This document shows, piece by piece, positions 20,601 to 28,278 of a stretch of 64,000 nt of DNA. The stretch is from NCBI GenBank assembly GCA_905221605.1, contig CAJNDS010000001.1, positions 320,025 to 384,024 of the forward strand. The letters are read 5' to 3'. The translations under genes and the position numbers were made by a program. The stretch comes from Symbiodinium natans. Its lineage: Eukaryota; Sar; Dinophyceae; Suessiales; Symbiodiniaceae. Every line of letters starts with the position of its first letter. Position 1 is the first letter of the stretch. The notes beneath the pieces are model-generated. The model made no database searches and was not told where the DNA came from. It worked only from the letters and a program-made list of their open reading frames with translations.

Positions 20601-21946
20601 CAGTGACGGCTTGGTCGACCAGCAGGAGCGGTTCAATGGCCCCCATAATACTGGGTCCTGGTTGCTTATGTTTAGAAATTCCCAATAAGGAATATAAATG
20701 ACCATTTTTTATTTGACCCCAACAAGGAAGCAGATAAGGAACCAAGGGGTCCCCAGAATATCGGGGTCGGAATAATTACGAAGGAGATTCTTTTCTGGCC
20801 CTCTTACAGTTAACCGATAATAACCCGCCAAAACTCTGTTCTAATTATTGAGGCCCCTACAGTATTCCGCCCCGAATCCGGGCTTGAGAATCCCCCAAAT
20901 AAGCCTTCGTAATCCCCAATGGAAAATATGGCCTTAAAAACCTAAACCCTAAACCCTAAACCCTTGGTTCCTTATGACAGTGTCGAGGTCATGGCTGCTC
21001 TATGTCGACAATGTAAATGTTGTGGTCACAACGCGCCATGTGGCAAGCGAACCATTTGGGTAGTTCTCTAAATTAGGGTCCCGGCAGCCCTATAGTAAGA
21101 TGACAATGTAAGAATAATAGAATGTGTTCATGTTTTGACTCTTAAACTAACATAAGACTTGAAGAATTCACAATGTAAGAACGGAACAGGAAATTGCCAG
21201 AATATATTAATCTACGCCACGGTTGGGTTTGATGGCCGCGATTTGGGATGTTCCCCCTTATACTATCAGTCCTTAATCGGGATCATCATGGGGTGGGGGG
21301 GACTACAATCCCAAAATCCTAAACCCTGAACCCCATACCCTCAACCCTAAGCTAAATAAACCCTAAACCCTACTAAGGAGCTGTTAGTATCAGGGGGAAA
21401 CATCCCAGCTGCCCCGATGATGAGGAGCTGGAGAGCTTCTCTGCAACGCATGGCCTGGACCGAGTCAGCCCCCAGGACACTCAAGTCCTCAGAAGCTCGC
21501 TTTTTTTGGTTGGGGCATCCCTAGCCCTAAACCCTAAACCCTAAACCCTAAACCCTAAATCTCAAACCCTAAACCCACAACTTGAGTACGGTTTCGATGT
21601 TGGTTGTCCTTTTGATGCGTGAGGAATGCTCTTCGTCCGGACGATCACAACTAGCATTCACAGTCGCCCCACCCAACCTTGTAGCGTGGAGAGATGCCTG
21701 AGACAGGGTCGCAGGGGACAACCGCCTTGCCAACTGTCCCCAAGACAACCAGAAGCACCTGAACCTTCAACCCTAAACCAGTCCTAAACCTCAAAGCTTG
21801 ACCCCCAATCCGAATTCCCTGCCTTACACCACTAACTCGGAACTTCCAGTCCGACTCCCTCAAGCAGGAGTTTGCAAAGCTGGATTTGGACGGCGACGGT
21901 GCGCTCAGTGGACAGGAATTGAGCCAAACTGTGGCGGAGCCGCTGG
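5662..21946 (+). CDS. Kv-type voltage-gated potassium channel with C-terminal EF-hands, split gene
   Basis: A membrane channel expected to conduct K+ on depolarisation, with Ca2+ sensing. Exon products in order: pre-S1 HPESSN, S1 QTLIMCLIIISTIL, VLETVPSLYQ, S2 HLEVFTIIFTAEVLLR, S3 YICTVSNQIDIL, a long S4, S5 LAESITGIWVLVAFA, pore DSIPAAMWWSMSTISTVGYGD, VPETAAGKVIGG and S6 SMLGGILITSIAVAVITTTF. Most exons are in phase 0 and several introns have GC donors. The second half of S3 was not found. Linking the EF-hand exons at 20.6 and 21.9 kb to this gene rests on strand, order and lack of a visible gene boundary. Channel identity is certain; the fusion is probable. The 5' end is unknown. Confidence 0.9.
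5917..5997 (+). CDS. Channel exon: S1
   Basis: VAFRSLFSEASVMQTLIM then CLIIISTIL, a hydrophobic helix. GC donor (CTT|gcggcc). Joining to the next exon gives ISTIL-VLETVP, the usual S1 end of Kv channels. The acceptor base is uncertain by 1-2 nt. Confidence 0.85.
6198..6832. repeat. 62-bp minisatellite, about 8 units, with flanking direct repeats
   Basis: The phrase GGGATCATGAAAACCTCGAT recurs every 62 bases from about 6278 to 6780 (6339, 6401, 6463, 6525, 6587, 6649, 6711, 6773). Each unit contains AGTACTAAGCCAGTACT. A 45-50 bp sequence starting GCTGGCCTGCGATAA occurs on both sides (about 6198 and 6784). Lies inside the channel S1 intron. Confidence 0.93.
7104..7133 (+). CDS. Channel micro-exon: end of S1
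   Basis: Only 30 nt, VLETVPSLYQ, between caccagcag and a GC donor (CAG|gcaggg). The E-T-P pattern is typical just after Kv S1. The next exon also begins GC. Confidence 0.82.
7150..7384. repeat. Mixed heptamer/octamer TTTAGGG(G) array
   Basis: About 30 units; TTTAGGG, TTTAGGGG and TTAGGGG mixed. Sits in the intron after the S1 micro-exon. Confidence 0.97.
7604..7812 (+). other. Open frame in channel intron, coding status unclear
   Basis: 69 codons open, including QPDTNSSSAENTQKTMLINK and SNDSKWPWIRRTSRALSCRR. The channel frame does not need it. It could be an alternative exon or chance. Confidence 0.25.
7864..7939. mobile_element. Family A element, short copy
   Basis: TTGGGATGTTCC...CTAACAGTCCTTAAT...GGGGGGAACATCTCAA. 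Confidence 0.85.
8024..8107 (+). CDS. Channel exon: S2
   Basis: After ggtaag|GCT: ASLIRGHAACICHLEVFTII then FTAEVLLR. The E and R of S2 (FtaEvllR) are the usual countercharges for S4. GC donor, phase 0. Confidence 0.85.
8362..8460. mobile_element. Family D element
   Basis: TTAGTAGCTGAGTGAGCACA ... TTGTGAACTCAGCAACTAAG. Confidence 0.82.
8687..8752 (+). CDS. Channel exon: S3, first part
   Basis: After acacag|CGT: RESVDTFWRRYICTVSNQID then IL. The N-x-x-D of S3 is present. GC donor (TTG|gcgaca), phase 0. The following S3b/paddle exon, expected between 8.75 and 9.75 kb, was not recognised. Confidence 0.82.
8930..9111 (+). other. Open frame in S3-S4 interval, coding status unclear
   Basis: Reads NGRGDAVFGVGHNARTQLQD then ILGSSWSDLASRGTGDDPNI. 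The opposite strand and another frame are open too. Not recognisable as S3b. Confidence 0.25.
9629..9719. repeat. TTTAGGG array
   Basis: About 12 units, one TTAGGGC variant; upstream of the S4 exon. Confidence 0.98.
9755..9823 (+). CDS. Channel exon: S4, first half
   Basis: After gtcag|GAC: DHEHLEKMAGSLRTLRMVRL then ARM. Arginines every third residue. GC donor (ATG|gcggcg), phase 0. An upstream telomeric array and a downstream family E element flank it. Confidence 0.9.
9846..9953. mobile_element. Family E element in the S4 intron
   Basis: ACTATTCTTTGCTTAAGAAC ... GGGGTTCTCAAGCAAATTGTA. Consensus end TACTATTTGCTTAAGAACC. Confidence 0.85.
10401..10451 (+). CDS. Channel exon: S4, second half
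   Basis: 51 nt after cctgag|GTC: VRLVRVLRIAKFARHSE, continuing the every-third-residue Arg/Lys series exactly in register with the previous exon. GC donor (GAG|gcaccc), phase 0. Confidence 0.93.
10518..10615. mobile_element. Family C element
   Basis: GGGGGTTTCCGAAATTC ... CTTTCATAAACCCCC. Related pieces at 3042-3115, 3310-3410, 8200-8275, 25848, 42560-42650 and 47640-47740. Confidence 0.75.
10699..10800. repeat. TTTAGGG array
   Basis: About 14 perfect heptamers in the intron after S4. Confidence 0.98.
11046..11118 (+). CDS. Channel exon: S5
   Basis: After atgcag|GTG: VLSVVVESLAESITGIWVLV then AFAR. Hydrophobic. A GC donor (AGGG|gcctac) leaves phase 1, matching the next exon. Confidence 0.85.
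11200..11303 (+). mobile_element. Family H element
   Basis: GTAGCCCAGTGGTACCCTTT ... GGTTACTGGGCTACCAAG. Abuts a TTTAGGG array on its left. Confidence 0.85.
11933..12060. repeat. (TACA)n/(TA)n microsatellite
   Basis: About 125 bases. It creates low-complexity frames on both strands that are not genes. Confidence 0.95.
12509..12591 (+). CDS. Channel exon: turret before the pore helix
   Basis: After ccacag|GC: QVGMSLRYLSQSSQRSDQPN then TDFDSIP. DFxSIP precedes AAMWW in Kv channels, and the next exon starts with exactly that. GC donor (CCT|gcggag), phase 0. Confidence 0.88.
12650..12785. repeat. TATAGGG-like minisatellite
   Basis: Units such as GGGATTATAGGGTTCTA repeat in the 227-nt intron between the turret and filter exons. 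Confidence 0.85.
12819..12872 (+). CDS. Channel exon: pore helix and selectivity filter
   Basis: 54 nt after ccccag|GCA: AAMWWSMSTISTVGYGDM. TVGYGD is the K+ selectivity filter. Donor is GC (ATG|gcgcgc), phase 0. Exact and unambiguous. Confidence 0.98.
12906..13018. repeat. TTTAGGG array in channel intron
   Basis: About 15 units with TTTTGGG variants, between the filter exon and the next micro-exon. Confidence 0.97.
13059..13094 (+). CDS. Channel micro-exon between filter and S6
   Basis: 36 nt, VPETAAGKVIGG, after ccgag|GTT. YGDM-VPxTxxGKxxG is the standard linker after the filter. GC donor (GGG|gccggg). The next intron (13095-13153) is only 59 nt. Confidence 0.93.
13154..13256 (+). CDS. 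Channel exon: S6
   Basis: After cgcaag|GCG: ASMLGGILITSIAVAVITTT then FTENYQQKCHRMEA. S6 helix with the usual N-Y-Q end. Donor GT (GCAG|gtgctt) or GC one codon earlier. Confidence 0.93.
13630..13691 (+). CDS. Putative exon, helical, after S6
   Basis: AAAERATTERATVKGMKRMA in the frame before a CCCTAAA-like array. A basic amphipathic helix, plausible in a channel C-terminal tail. Confidence 0.5.
14125..14210 (+). CDS. Putative exon, coiled-coil-like
   Basis: After gctcag|GAC: DVLQHIARLEAELLDRPLRH. Heptad-like leucines. Candidate channel tail exon. Confidence 0.5.
14330..15778. other. Long stretch without a supported exon
   Basis: Holds a C run (14420-14436), a TTTAGGG array (14718-14768), a (CA)n tract at about 15440-15461 and a short array at 15640-15665. 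The remaining sequence shows no frame convincing enough to call. Confidence 0.45.
15779..15842 (+). CDS. Putative exon, unknown product
   Basis: After cagccag|GA: NDNTGMAVNMLEELLSAEYI. Ends before gtgtgc. Helical; candidate channel tail. Confidence 0.55.
16255..16318 (+). CDS. Putative exon, unknown product
   Basis: QILMAKMSEQLLAEEAATES then K, GT donor (AAA|gttt). Helical. Candidate channel tail. Confidence 0.55.
16457..16506 (+). CDS. Putative short exon
   Basis: After agtcag|GC: LLLERLTTHAVARHTQ, possible GA donor. A long CCCTAAA array (16379-16438) lies just upstream. Confidence 0.5.
17370..17430 (+). CDS. Putative short exon
   Basis: Frame MLAGCNSAFVDDALRELSGD ending near gaccgcc; followed by a CCCTAAA array. 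Weak. Confidence 0.35.
17535..17675. mobile_element. Family F element
   Basis: TACTTGGAGGTTTATGGTAC ... AGTACCATGAACCTCCAAGTA. Confidence 0.9.
17997..18096. mobile_element. Family G element
   Basis: GGGTCGGAAGAATTACTAGT ... AACTATGAAGGCCCCCTATA. Others at 8566-8620, 16835-16935, 20760-20862, 34917-35033 (inverted), 40722-40815 and 55289-55398. Confidence 0.8.
18250..18413 (+). CDS. Putative exon, frame uncertain
   Basis: EKLLIVAAVYGNRVADCPAM then RTETPHQRRELLGRKACQKR is open across about 54 codons; a second frame is also open. Followed by a CCCTAAA array. Confidence 0.35.
18467..18541 (+). CDS. Putative exon, unknown product
   Basis: ADDLSPLGSFASRRVLANRG then VRHCI, between CCCTAAA and TTTAGGG arrays. 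Confidence 0.45.
18844..18880 (+). CDS. Putative micro-exon
   Basis: After a C run ending ccccag: SLRMDMTASEVD, GT donor. EF-hand-like helix context but no loop. Weak. Confidence 0.4.
18958..19092 (+). mobile_element. Family H element with GTAGC duplication
   Basis: Left flank ctGTAGC, element TTGGTAGCCCAG...GGGGCACCAAG, right flank GTAGCgaacc. The duplication would supply a GT donor. Confidence 0.8.
19635..19711 (+). CDS. Putative exon, unknown product
   Basis: Good polypyrimidine acceptor (cctttttcag) then EARAMARPAMFMVLGTAHAM and LGRAES. Confidence 0.55.
19789..19976 (+). CDS. Putative exon, unknown product
   Basis: Frame SSLSFRATTAVGIVSRFKRA, YMACRAHRASRCLGSPIEYT then QIPHKQPSKRS. A second coding-like frame occurs at 20070-20190. 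Confidence 0.35.
20554..20634 (+). CDS. EF-hand exon 1
   Basis: After catcgcag|GAG: EASQPVVQMLRNLDRNSDGL then VDQQERF. Loop D-R-N-S-D-G-L-V-D-Q-Q-E has D1, N3, D5, G6, a hydrophobic residue 8 and E12, so Ca2+ binding is expected. Flanked upstream by a TTTAGGG array. Likely the channel's C-terminal tail. Confidence 0.9.
21243..21408. mobile_element. Family A element with CCCTAAA array inside
   Basis: Ends match family A; the centre contains CCCTAAA-type repeats at 21313-21370, so the array arose inside the element. Confidence 0.85.
21850..21946 (+). CDS. EF-hand exon 2
   Basis: After cttccag|TCC: SDSLKQEFAKLDLDGDGALS then GQELSQTVAEPL. Loop D-L-D-G-D-G-A-L-S-G-Q-E is canonical. GT donor, phase 1. 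Pairs with the EF-hand at 20.6 kb. Confidence 0.9.
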
Positions 21947-22399
21947 GTACAGTAGCGCTGAGGGGTGCATGCGAACTTTGTTTTTCGAGTCCCTACTTTC
22001 TTCCATGTTTTTTTCCGAAATTGGGTCTCCAAACGGGGGCATCATTCAGAACATCCGCCCCCCCCCCACCCCCCCCCGACAAAAGGCCAAACAGAAAGAA
22101 ACTCCGCCACGACGCCCGAAAAGCTGATGAATACCGGAGCATACACAATTGCCAGATTGTTTAGTCTAGAATAGGAACTGCCCATCAATGCGTCCCTACA
22201 TCATCTTAAAGACCTATCAGGGAGGTTCCGGCCCCGGTGATAAGTTGTCGCTGCTCTTCGTTTGAAGGGGATTCGTGTGGGTGCATGTGCTAGATATTGG
22301 CTGTGCTTCGCATGATGCAAGAATCCTACTGTCGCTTCCCGCCTTGCCCCTCCCATATTAGCCGCCTGTTTTTACAATGTCACAAAAGCTGTGTCTAAG

Positions 22400-22660
22400 G
22401 GATCCCGAAATGATGAAAGCATTACACAAACGAGCACAGGAGCAGAGGCCCCGTGCCCTTCAAGAAATCCTTAAACCCGGAATCTCAAACCCCACCCCCG
22501 GAAACAGGAAGGCCAGGAATGAAACAAGACACCTTTTTAAGGTCCAACTCCGTGGGTCGTCAGCAGCTGCTCCCACAGCGGCAGCCGCCTGTGCAGCTCT
22601 CACCAGAAGGAGCGGGCTATGGGGTTGTGGGCCTCGGCGTCAAAGTTTGGTGTTGAGCCC
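22400..22660 (+). CDS. Putative exon region, frame uncertain
   Basis: Two frames read like protein: DPEMMKALHKRAQEQRPRAL at 22400-22470, and VGRQQLLPQRQPPVQLSPEG at 22550-22615. A C run follows at 22687-22703. Confidence 0.4.
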
Positions 22661-22876
22661 AGCAAGGAGGAGTAGGTTCTTTGTACGTTGCAACCCCCCC
22701 CCCCCCCCCCACAGCCCCCCTGCGGCCCAATCTTTGAATGATAGATACTGGACCGCATGCTATGAATCGAACACGGCATGCCAAAGTGCTGTTTGAATGA
22801 GGGATCCCTGTTCTACGCGGGGGCCAGGGGAATTGCATAATAGTGTGTCTTAATTTTGAGTAAAACCTTGGCTGGC

Positions 22877-22997
22877 CCTAAACCCCTAAACCCCTAAACC
22901 CCTAAACCCCTAAACCCCTAAACCCCTAAACCCCTAAACCCCTAAACCCCTAAACCCCTAAACCCCTAAACCCCTAAACCCCTAAACCCTAAACCCC
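22877..22997. repeat. CCCCTAAA octamer array
   Basis: About 14 perfect octamers, ending with one heptamer. Distinct from the usual heptamer. Confidence 0.98.
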
Positions 22998-23000
22998 CAG

Positions 23001-23095
23001 CTTGCCATCAGCTGGGCCCAAGCTGGGAAGGCCTGGACGAGCAGTTCCGCGCCGACTCCCTGGCGACCACGCCCCCATTCTCCATGACGGGCGCT
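23001..23095 (+). CDS. Putative exon after the octamer array
   Basis: CHQLGPSWEGLDEQFRADSL then ATTPPFSMTGAV, after cccccag. Unknown product. Confidence 0.6.
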
Positions 23096-23130
23096 GTGGG
23101 GGGGGTATTTTGTGGAGGTGGAGGTAGACC

Positions 23131-23239
23131 CAGAGAGCCCAATAGTCCTTAATTAAGGAATATGCCTTAGAAATTACTAGGATCCCTTTTAATGATTTAA
23201 GGAATATTCCTGAATTAAGGGCTCTTGGGCTCTTTGGGG
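23131..23239. mobile_element. Family B element with 9-10 bp duplication
   Basis: CAGAGAGCCCAATAGTCCTT ... GGGCTCTTTGGG flanked by GAGGTAGACC on both sides (23121-23130 and 23239-23248; 9 bp clear of the element). Confidence 0.88.
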
Positions 23240-23566
23240 AGGTAGACCTCGCTTAGTTCTTCTGCACGCACGTGCAGCTAAATCTCTATAGAACTCTAAA
23301 CCCGAAGATGCTCCTGTGTGCGCTTGATTCAGGACGCAGCTCTCCGCGAGAAATGCCGAGCTCAACGTCGCGTCTACTGCGGCGGATTCGGTAGTGAAGG
23401 CGATTTAGAGTCGAGGGCGTGGCTACCGTGAGCGCCACTGTCACTGCAGTTGCCCTACATGCCGGCTGCTTCATGATCTCAAGTGGTCCGCCTCACGGTT
23501 CATCACCCCTAGACCCTAGACCCTAAACCCTAAACCCCAAACCCTAAACCCTAAACCCTAAACCAG

Positions 23567-23678
23567 CACAGCCCTGACTGCATGGATCCAGGAGCTCATC
23601 GTGCAAAACGAAGCAGAGGAGCTGCATCCGCCCACATGGGCTGGGACGTCGGTGCATTTGCCAGATCAGCCCCCCGCG
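23567..23678 (+). CDS. Putative exon, start of coiled-coil series
   Basis: TALTAWIQELIVQNEAEELH then PPTWAGTSVHLPDQPPA, between CCCTAAA and TTTAGGG arrays. GT donor (GCG|gttta), phase 0, compatible with the next exon at 24881. Confidence 0.68.
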
Positions 23679-23789
23679 GTTTAGGGTTTAGGGCTTAGGG
23701 TTTAGGGATTAGGGTTTAGGGTTTAGGATTTTGTGGCGGAGGGGGGGGGGGGGGGGTTCATTTGCTCTGTTAGTGGGCTTGCGGGGAGA

Positions 23790-24430
23790 GAGAGAAAACC
23801 TTATGCATTAAGTGCCAGACCGTGAGAAAAGTTTAAAGGCCTTTAGGAATGTACTAAATATTCCCTCACAAGATAAGAAGACATATAAAGGGTTTTCTAG
23901 GGGCCTTAGAAGTACCATTATACATAGCCTGTTTAAAGAAACCAAAAGATAGGAAAGTTATTCCAGATCCAATAGATGACCATTCTAGGAACTGAAAGAA
24001 GCTGGACAGGACGGGGTTCTTCTTGGCGTAACATAAATAATCCTAAGAAATGCATTGGGGAAAAAGGTAAGAAGAATACCAAAACATATAACATGTAGAT
24101 GACAAAGAGAAAGTGTACTGGAGGATCAAAGTCTAAGTACCAACAATCTTATCTCCATTAAACATTATTCCAGAGAAGATAGAAGTTATGGCTCCTAAAG
24201 AAAGAACAAAATGAGATGTGCTGGATCTAATGCAGCATTTCCAAGCACTATTCCTGTAGAACCACCTTGTAAATATTAATCATCATAAACAGAGATGTGA
24301 GAAGAAAACTGAACTAGTTCCAAGGTGTAATAATGGTGGATTTCCAAGTCCTGCAAAACAAGCTCTTTCGTCACTTTCAAAACCTACAGCTCCCGAACAA
24401 GACTTCCAAGAAGAGACATGGATGACATGA
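23790..24430. other. AT-rich, purine-rich island
   Basis: About 640 bases with composition unlike the rest (many AAG/GAA/ATA), no telomeric repeat, no long frame. It could be a decayed insertion or DNA of organellar or foreign origin; nothing identifies it. Confidence 0.6.
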
Positions 24431-24489
24431 CAAAACCCTAAACACTAAACCCGAAACCCTAAACCCTTAAATGATTGATTGGTTACCAA

Positions 24490-24790
24490 AGTTTATAACA
24501 ATCTACAAACTCTGCAACCTTCAGGCCCCCCAAAGCACTAAAATCAACCCCTACTGCACAATCCCAAAGCCCCTTAACACGGCAAACCCCAAAAAAGCCC
24601 TTCAGCCCTAAAACCCCCTAACGCCCCTTAAAGCCCCTTAAGACCCCTTCAAAACCCTTGACTACCTTCTTCTCCAAACCCTTATCACCCCCTTAGGTGC
24701 TCTTTCAATGCCCAGAAAAAACGCCGAAGAACGCCCCCCTGAAAAAAAATCCCTGGAAATCCCTCTAAAACCCCCTCAACAACTCTGAAA
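24490..24790. repeat. C/A-rich degenerate telomere-like DNA
   Basis: Repeated AAAGCCCCTTAA and CCCCTAAA-like pieces almost without G/T runs; grades into a clean CCCTAAA array at 24792-24840. Confidence 0.6.
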
Positions 24791-24880
24791 CGTAAACCCT
24801 AAACCCTAAACCCTAAACCCTAAACCCTAAACCCTAAACACACCTAATCCCTAAACCCTGAAAGTCCTCTCTTCAGACAG

Positions 24881-24946
24881 GAGCAGGCCCAGGCCTTCAG
24901 CCGTCGCGCGATCGAGCTGCGGGCGAATGCCACAGCGTTAGCGAAG
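24881..24946 (+). CDS. Coiled-coil exon
   Basis: 22 codons after agacag|GAG: EQAQAFSRRAIELRANATAL then AK. GC donor (AAG|gcaagg), phase 0. Joins in phase to 25773, 26534 and 28279. Confidence 0.72.
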
Positions 24947-24956
24947 GCAAGGGCCT

Positions 24957-25165
24957 GGGTTTAGGGTTTTGGGTTTAGGGTTTAGGGTTTAGGGTTTAGG
25001 GTTTAGGGTTTAGGGTTCAGGGTTTAGGGTTTCGGGTTTGGGGTGTAGGGTTTAGGGTTTAGGGTTCAGGGTTTAGGGATTAGGGTTTAGGGTTTAGGGT
25101 TGAGGGTTTAGGGTTGAGGGTTTAGGGTTTAGGGTTGAGGGTTCAGGGCTCAGGGTTTAGGGTTT
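24957..25165. repeat. TTTAGGG array rich in variants
   Basis: About 28 units including TTCAGGG, TTGAGGG and TTTCGGG. Confidence 0.95.
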
Positions 25166-25772
25166 CAGGATTCGGGGAGAGTTTAGGTTTGAGGGCTTCG
25201 GGTTGAGGGTTTGGTACTGGATTTGGGGTTGAGCGCTTAGGGTGAATCGGGCTTTCAGGGTGTTCGGGCTGAGGGTCTGGAGTGCAAGCTGACGTGCTCA
25301 CTTGCAACGTGTTGGGATTTTCAGATGGCTTCAGGGCTAGATGCCCCAGAGTCTTGTATGTTGGTTCCTGTGGGGCGCGCGCACGCGCCTAACATGCACG
25401 GCGCGTGCGACCCACGCGGGAGTTCAGGGTTCAGGGTTTGCGCTGAACACCCTCAGCAAAACCAAGCCCATAGGCTCTGCCAACTGGGGTGGTTTTTGCT
25501 CCCCTCTCCGGGTGTGGGGTCGTTAGACTTGAACCTAAACCGTAAACCCAAAACCCTAAACCTTAAGCCCTAAACCCTAAACCCTCAACCCTGCGCCCTA
25601 AACCCTGAACCCTAAACCCTGAACCCTAAAACCCCGCGCCCGGTCTGCTCTTCGCTCATCACAGGTATCCCAGAGTATCCCAGAGTGTCCCTGGAGTGCC
25701 CAAGCCCAACTCTTCACCCTAAACCCGAACCCCAAACCCTAAACCCTAAACCCTAAACCCTAAACCCGTCCA

Positions 25773-25823
25773 GGTCTCCTCTCAGCGCGCTCTCCGCGCT
25801 GGCATGACGGCCGGCGAGGTCAA
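25773..25823 (+). CDS. Coiled-coil gene exon
   Basis: 17 codons after gtccag|GTC: VSSQRALRAGMTAGEVK. GC donor (AAG|gcccga), phase 0; the next exon starts AG|GCA. Confidence 0.7.
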
Positions 25824-26224
25824 GGCCCGACGCTCCCGAGGCTTCATGTGGGGGTTTCCGAAAATAGGGTTTACGGTTTAGGGCCCCTAAACCCTAAACC
25901 CCTAGCCCCCTAACTCTAAAATGTAAGGGTGTAGGGCTAAGGTTTTTTTGGTTTGGGGCTTGGGGTTCCATGTACCTGGGAACCAAAAGAACCCCAAAAG
26001 GGTGTATGGCTCATAGAGAAGAACCCTAAACGGGTATATGGTTTCATATGCCTCAATGAGAATACAAGGAGTATGGGGTGCATGACCCCAACCTGTTGGG
26101 TTCATGTGATCCCCAAGGTGTGTAGTTTCTGATTTGGGCCCAGAATGCTACTCCAAGTATATACTCTGGACATTGTTAGGACCGTCGCCCTTCGCCTCCT
26201 GTACTGTTCAACCTACTCGCCCGA

Positions 26225-26500
26225 AACCCTGAACACCCTAAAAGGCCCACAACACCCTGAACCCCTAAAACCCTGAAACCCTAAAACCCTAAAAACCTAA
26301 AACCCTAAAGCCCTAAAGCCCTAAAACCCTAAAGCCCTAAAGCCGTAAAGCCCTAAAACCCTAAAACCCTAAAGCCCTAAACCTTAAACCCTAAACCTTA
26401 ATCCCTTAAACCCTAATCCCTTAAACCCTACGGCCCTAAACCCTTTACCCTTAACCCTTAACCCACTTAAACCCTAAACCCTCAAACCCTGAAACGCTAA
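26225..26500. repeat. CCCTAAA/CCCTAAAA/CCCTAAAG array
   Basis: About 35 units with a mixture of 7 and 8 bases, upstream of the exon at 26534. Confidence 0.95.
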
Positions 26501-26533
26501 ACCTGCCATCATCACTCATCTTGCCACGACAAG

Positions 26534-26603
26534 GCACGGGAGCTGCTCCAGCAGGTCGATGCAGTGGAGCAGCGTGCCGCGGAGGTCGCAGGGGAGCGGG
26601 AAG
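26534..26603 (+). CDS. Coiled-coil exon
   Basis: After gacaag|GCA: ARELLQQVDAVEQRAAEVAG then ERE. Clear heptads. Ends by GA donor after CGG (phase 0) or GT donor three bases on. Confidence 0.75.
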
Positions 26604-26735
26604 GTTTAGGGTCTAGGGTTTACGGTTTAGGGTTAAGGGTTTAGGGTTTAGGGTTTAGTAGTTTAGGGTTTCGGGTGTAGGGTGTGGGGTTTGTACAGGG
26701 TTTAGGGTACAAGGACCTTAGGGTAAGAGCAGTAC

Positions 26736-26736
<1 letters not shown>

Positions 26737-26768
<32 letters not shown>

Positions 26769-26770
26769 CG
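26737..26770. repeat. Long poly-G run
   Basis: About 30 consecutive G with a single c near the end. Count may be unreliable in any assembly. Confidence 0.85.
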
Positions 26771-26928
26771 GGTCATGCCATCGACGGCTTTGGCGACCTT
26801 CCGTCGGTTGGTGCCTTGCAGGTGGGGATGTACGCCAGTAGCACAACTGAAGTTGGCACAAGGAGGGGGGTGGCGTGGGGGGGCGAGGGGGGCTGGTGAC
26901 TATGGCACATGGTGAGATCTGAGAGCCC

Positions 26929-27640
26929 ATGGCCAAGCGAGCCAAAGGTCGACCACAAGGCAACAGCATTGGCCGGATTGGGGCCGAATGCAGCAATAAC
27001 AGTAATCATAAAAATCATTATCGCAATAAAGTGCTAGGTGGTCCTAGAGCCCCTCATAAACAACATGCCAGGCTTAGCGCAACGGAAGCTGTGTGCGAGG
27101 AGCTGGCAAAGCGAGATTGTGCCTGTCACCAGCTCGAGAGGCTTCGTCCCTCTCAGCAGTATGAGAAAAGAGCCACCGGGTGACAAATGACATCCATGAG
27201 CTCATCCAGGAGGCTGGTCGCTTGAAATCCGCCCACGCTCTTATGATGCTGGCAAGGGTCGCTGGGGTCAATGAGTCAGGCAAGTGACACTGGACAGGTC
27301 TTTCACTCTGACATATCCACGGCTTTGCAAAAAAAAGCTACAGAGGTTGCAAGCAGCTGAGTGGGCAGCCTTACAGAAGGCGTACGAGCAGCTGTTGAGG
27401 GTACAAGGCTGCTTGAAGGACTTCGGCATTGATGAATTCGATACCATCCTCAGTGACATGGGGAAGCATTGCAAGAGCTGAGGTCCGCACAACGCCGCTT
27501 GATCTGCCACTGCGCAGCTGACAGCTGAGAGTTTTCACCAGGAAGATGAGCTGGTGCGCGGTGTGCAGGGGAGGTGACTGGCGGGCAACGACCTCTCAAT
27601 GAAGAGCTGGCATGCGCGAAGGCATACTGTTTCCTCACGA
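26929..27640 (+). pseudogene. Intron-free decayed reading frame
   Basis: A 1.1-kb block without telomeric repeats. Protein-like pieces follow one another in different + frames: ATEAVCEELAKRDCACHQLE, then NDIHELIQEAGRLKSAHALM, then LQRLQAAEWAALQKAYEQLL and RVQGCLKDFGIDEFDTILSD, then EALQELRSAQRRL, each ended by a stop. This looks like one helical protein broken by frameshifts, perhaps a retrocopy or mobile-element gene. Real exons with tiny introns are the alternative. Family unknown. Confidence 0.5.
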
Positions 27641-28278
27641 CAATCCTCGTGGTTGGGTTGCTGCTCAGTTGATGTCACTGCATCGTCACATCAGCTCCGC
27701 GAGCTGTCAAAGAGAATCATTTTGTTGCTACGTGGCCTGTTTAGAATGGGGTGGCGGCGAACGGGCAGTGCACGTTCAACCCGACAGCCCATTTGCATCG
27801 TCCCATGCCTGCACCCCGTTGCAAGTATCTCCAATCCTGCCGTGGCCTTGGGTATGCGTAGCTTCGTGCCACCAGCCTTCGATGAGTCAAGCCACAAGTT
27901 TGATGCGAAATGAAGCCGACAACTCCGCAACAAACGGCGGACACGAACAAGTGCTTCTCCGGGCTTCCTTGGAGGTTTTAAAGCCCGATGCTCCCCCTAA
28001 AGCCCGCCCTCTGAACTCTCTGAGCCGAAGAGTCCATGTACGTATATGTTGTACATAATGGGGCCCGAAAGCTACTTTATAGGAATCCCTTTAAGGCCCA
28101 AGTATATGCTGTATAGCTACACGGTCCGGGTAAGTCCCGAACCGCTGAATCCCTAAACCCTAGAAAGCCTAAACCCTGAACCCTGAACCCTAAACCCTAA
28201 ACCCTAAACCCTAAACCCTAAACCCTAAACCCTAAACCCCAATCCCTAAGCCCTAAACCCAGTGAGCTCAACTTGCAG

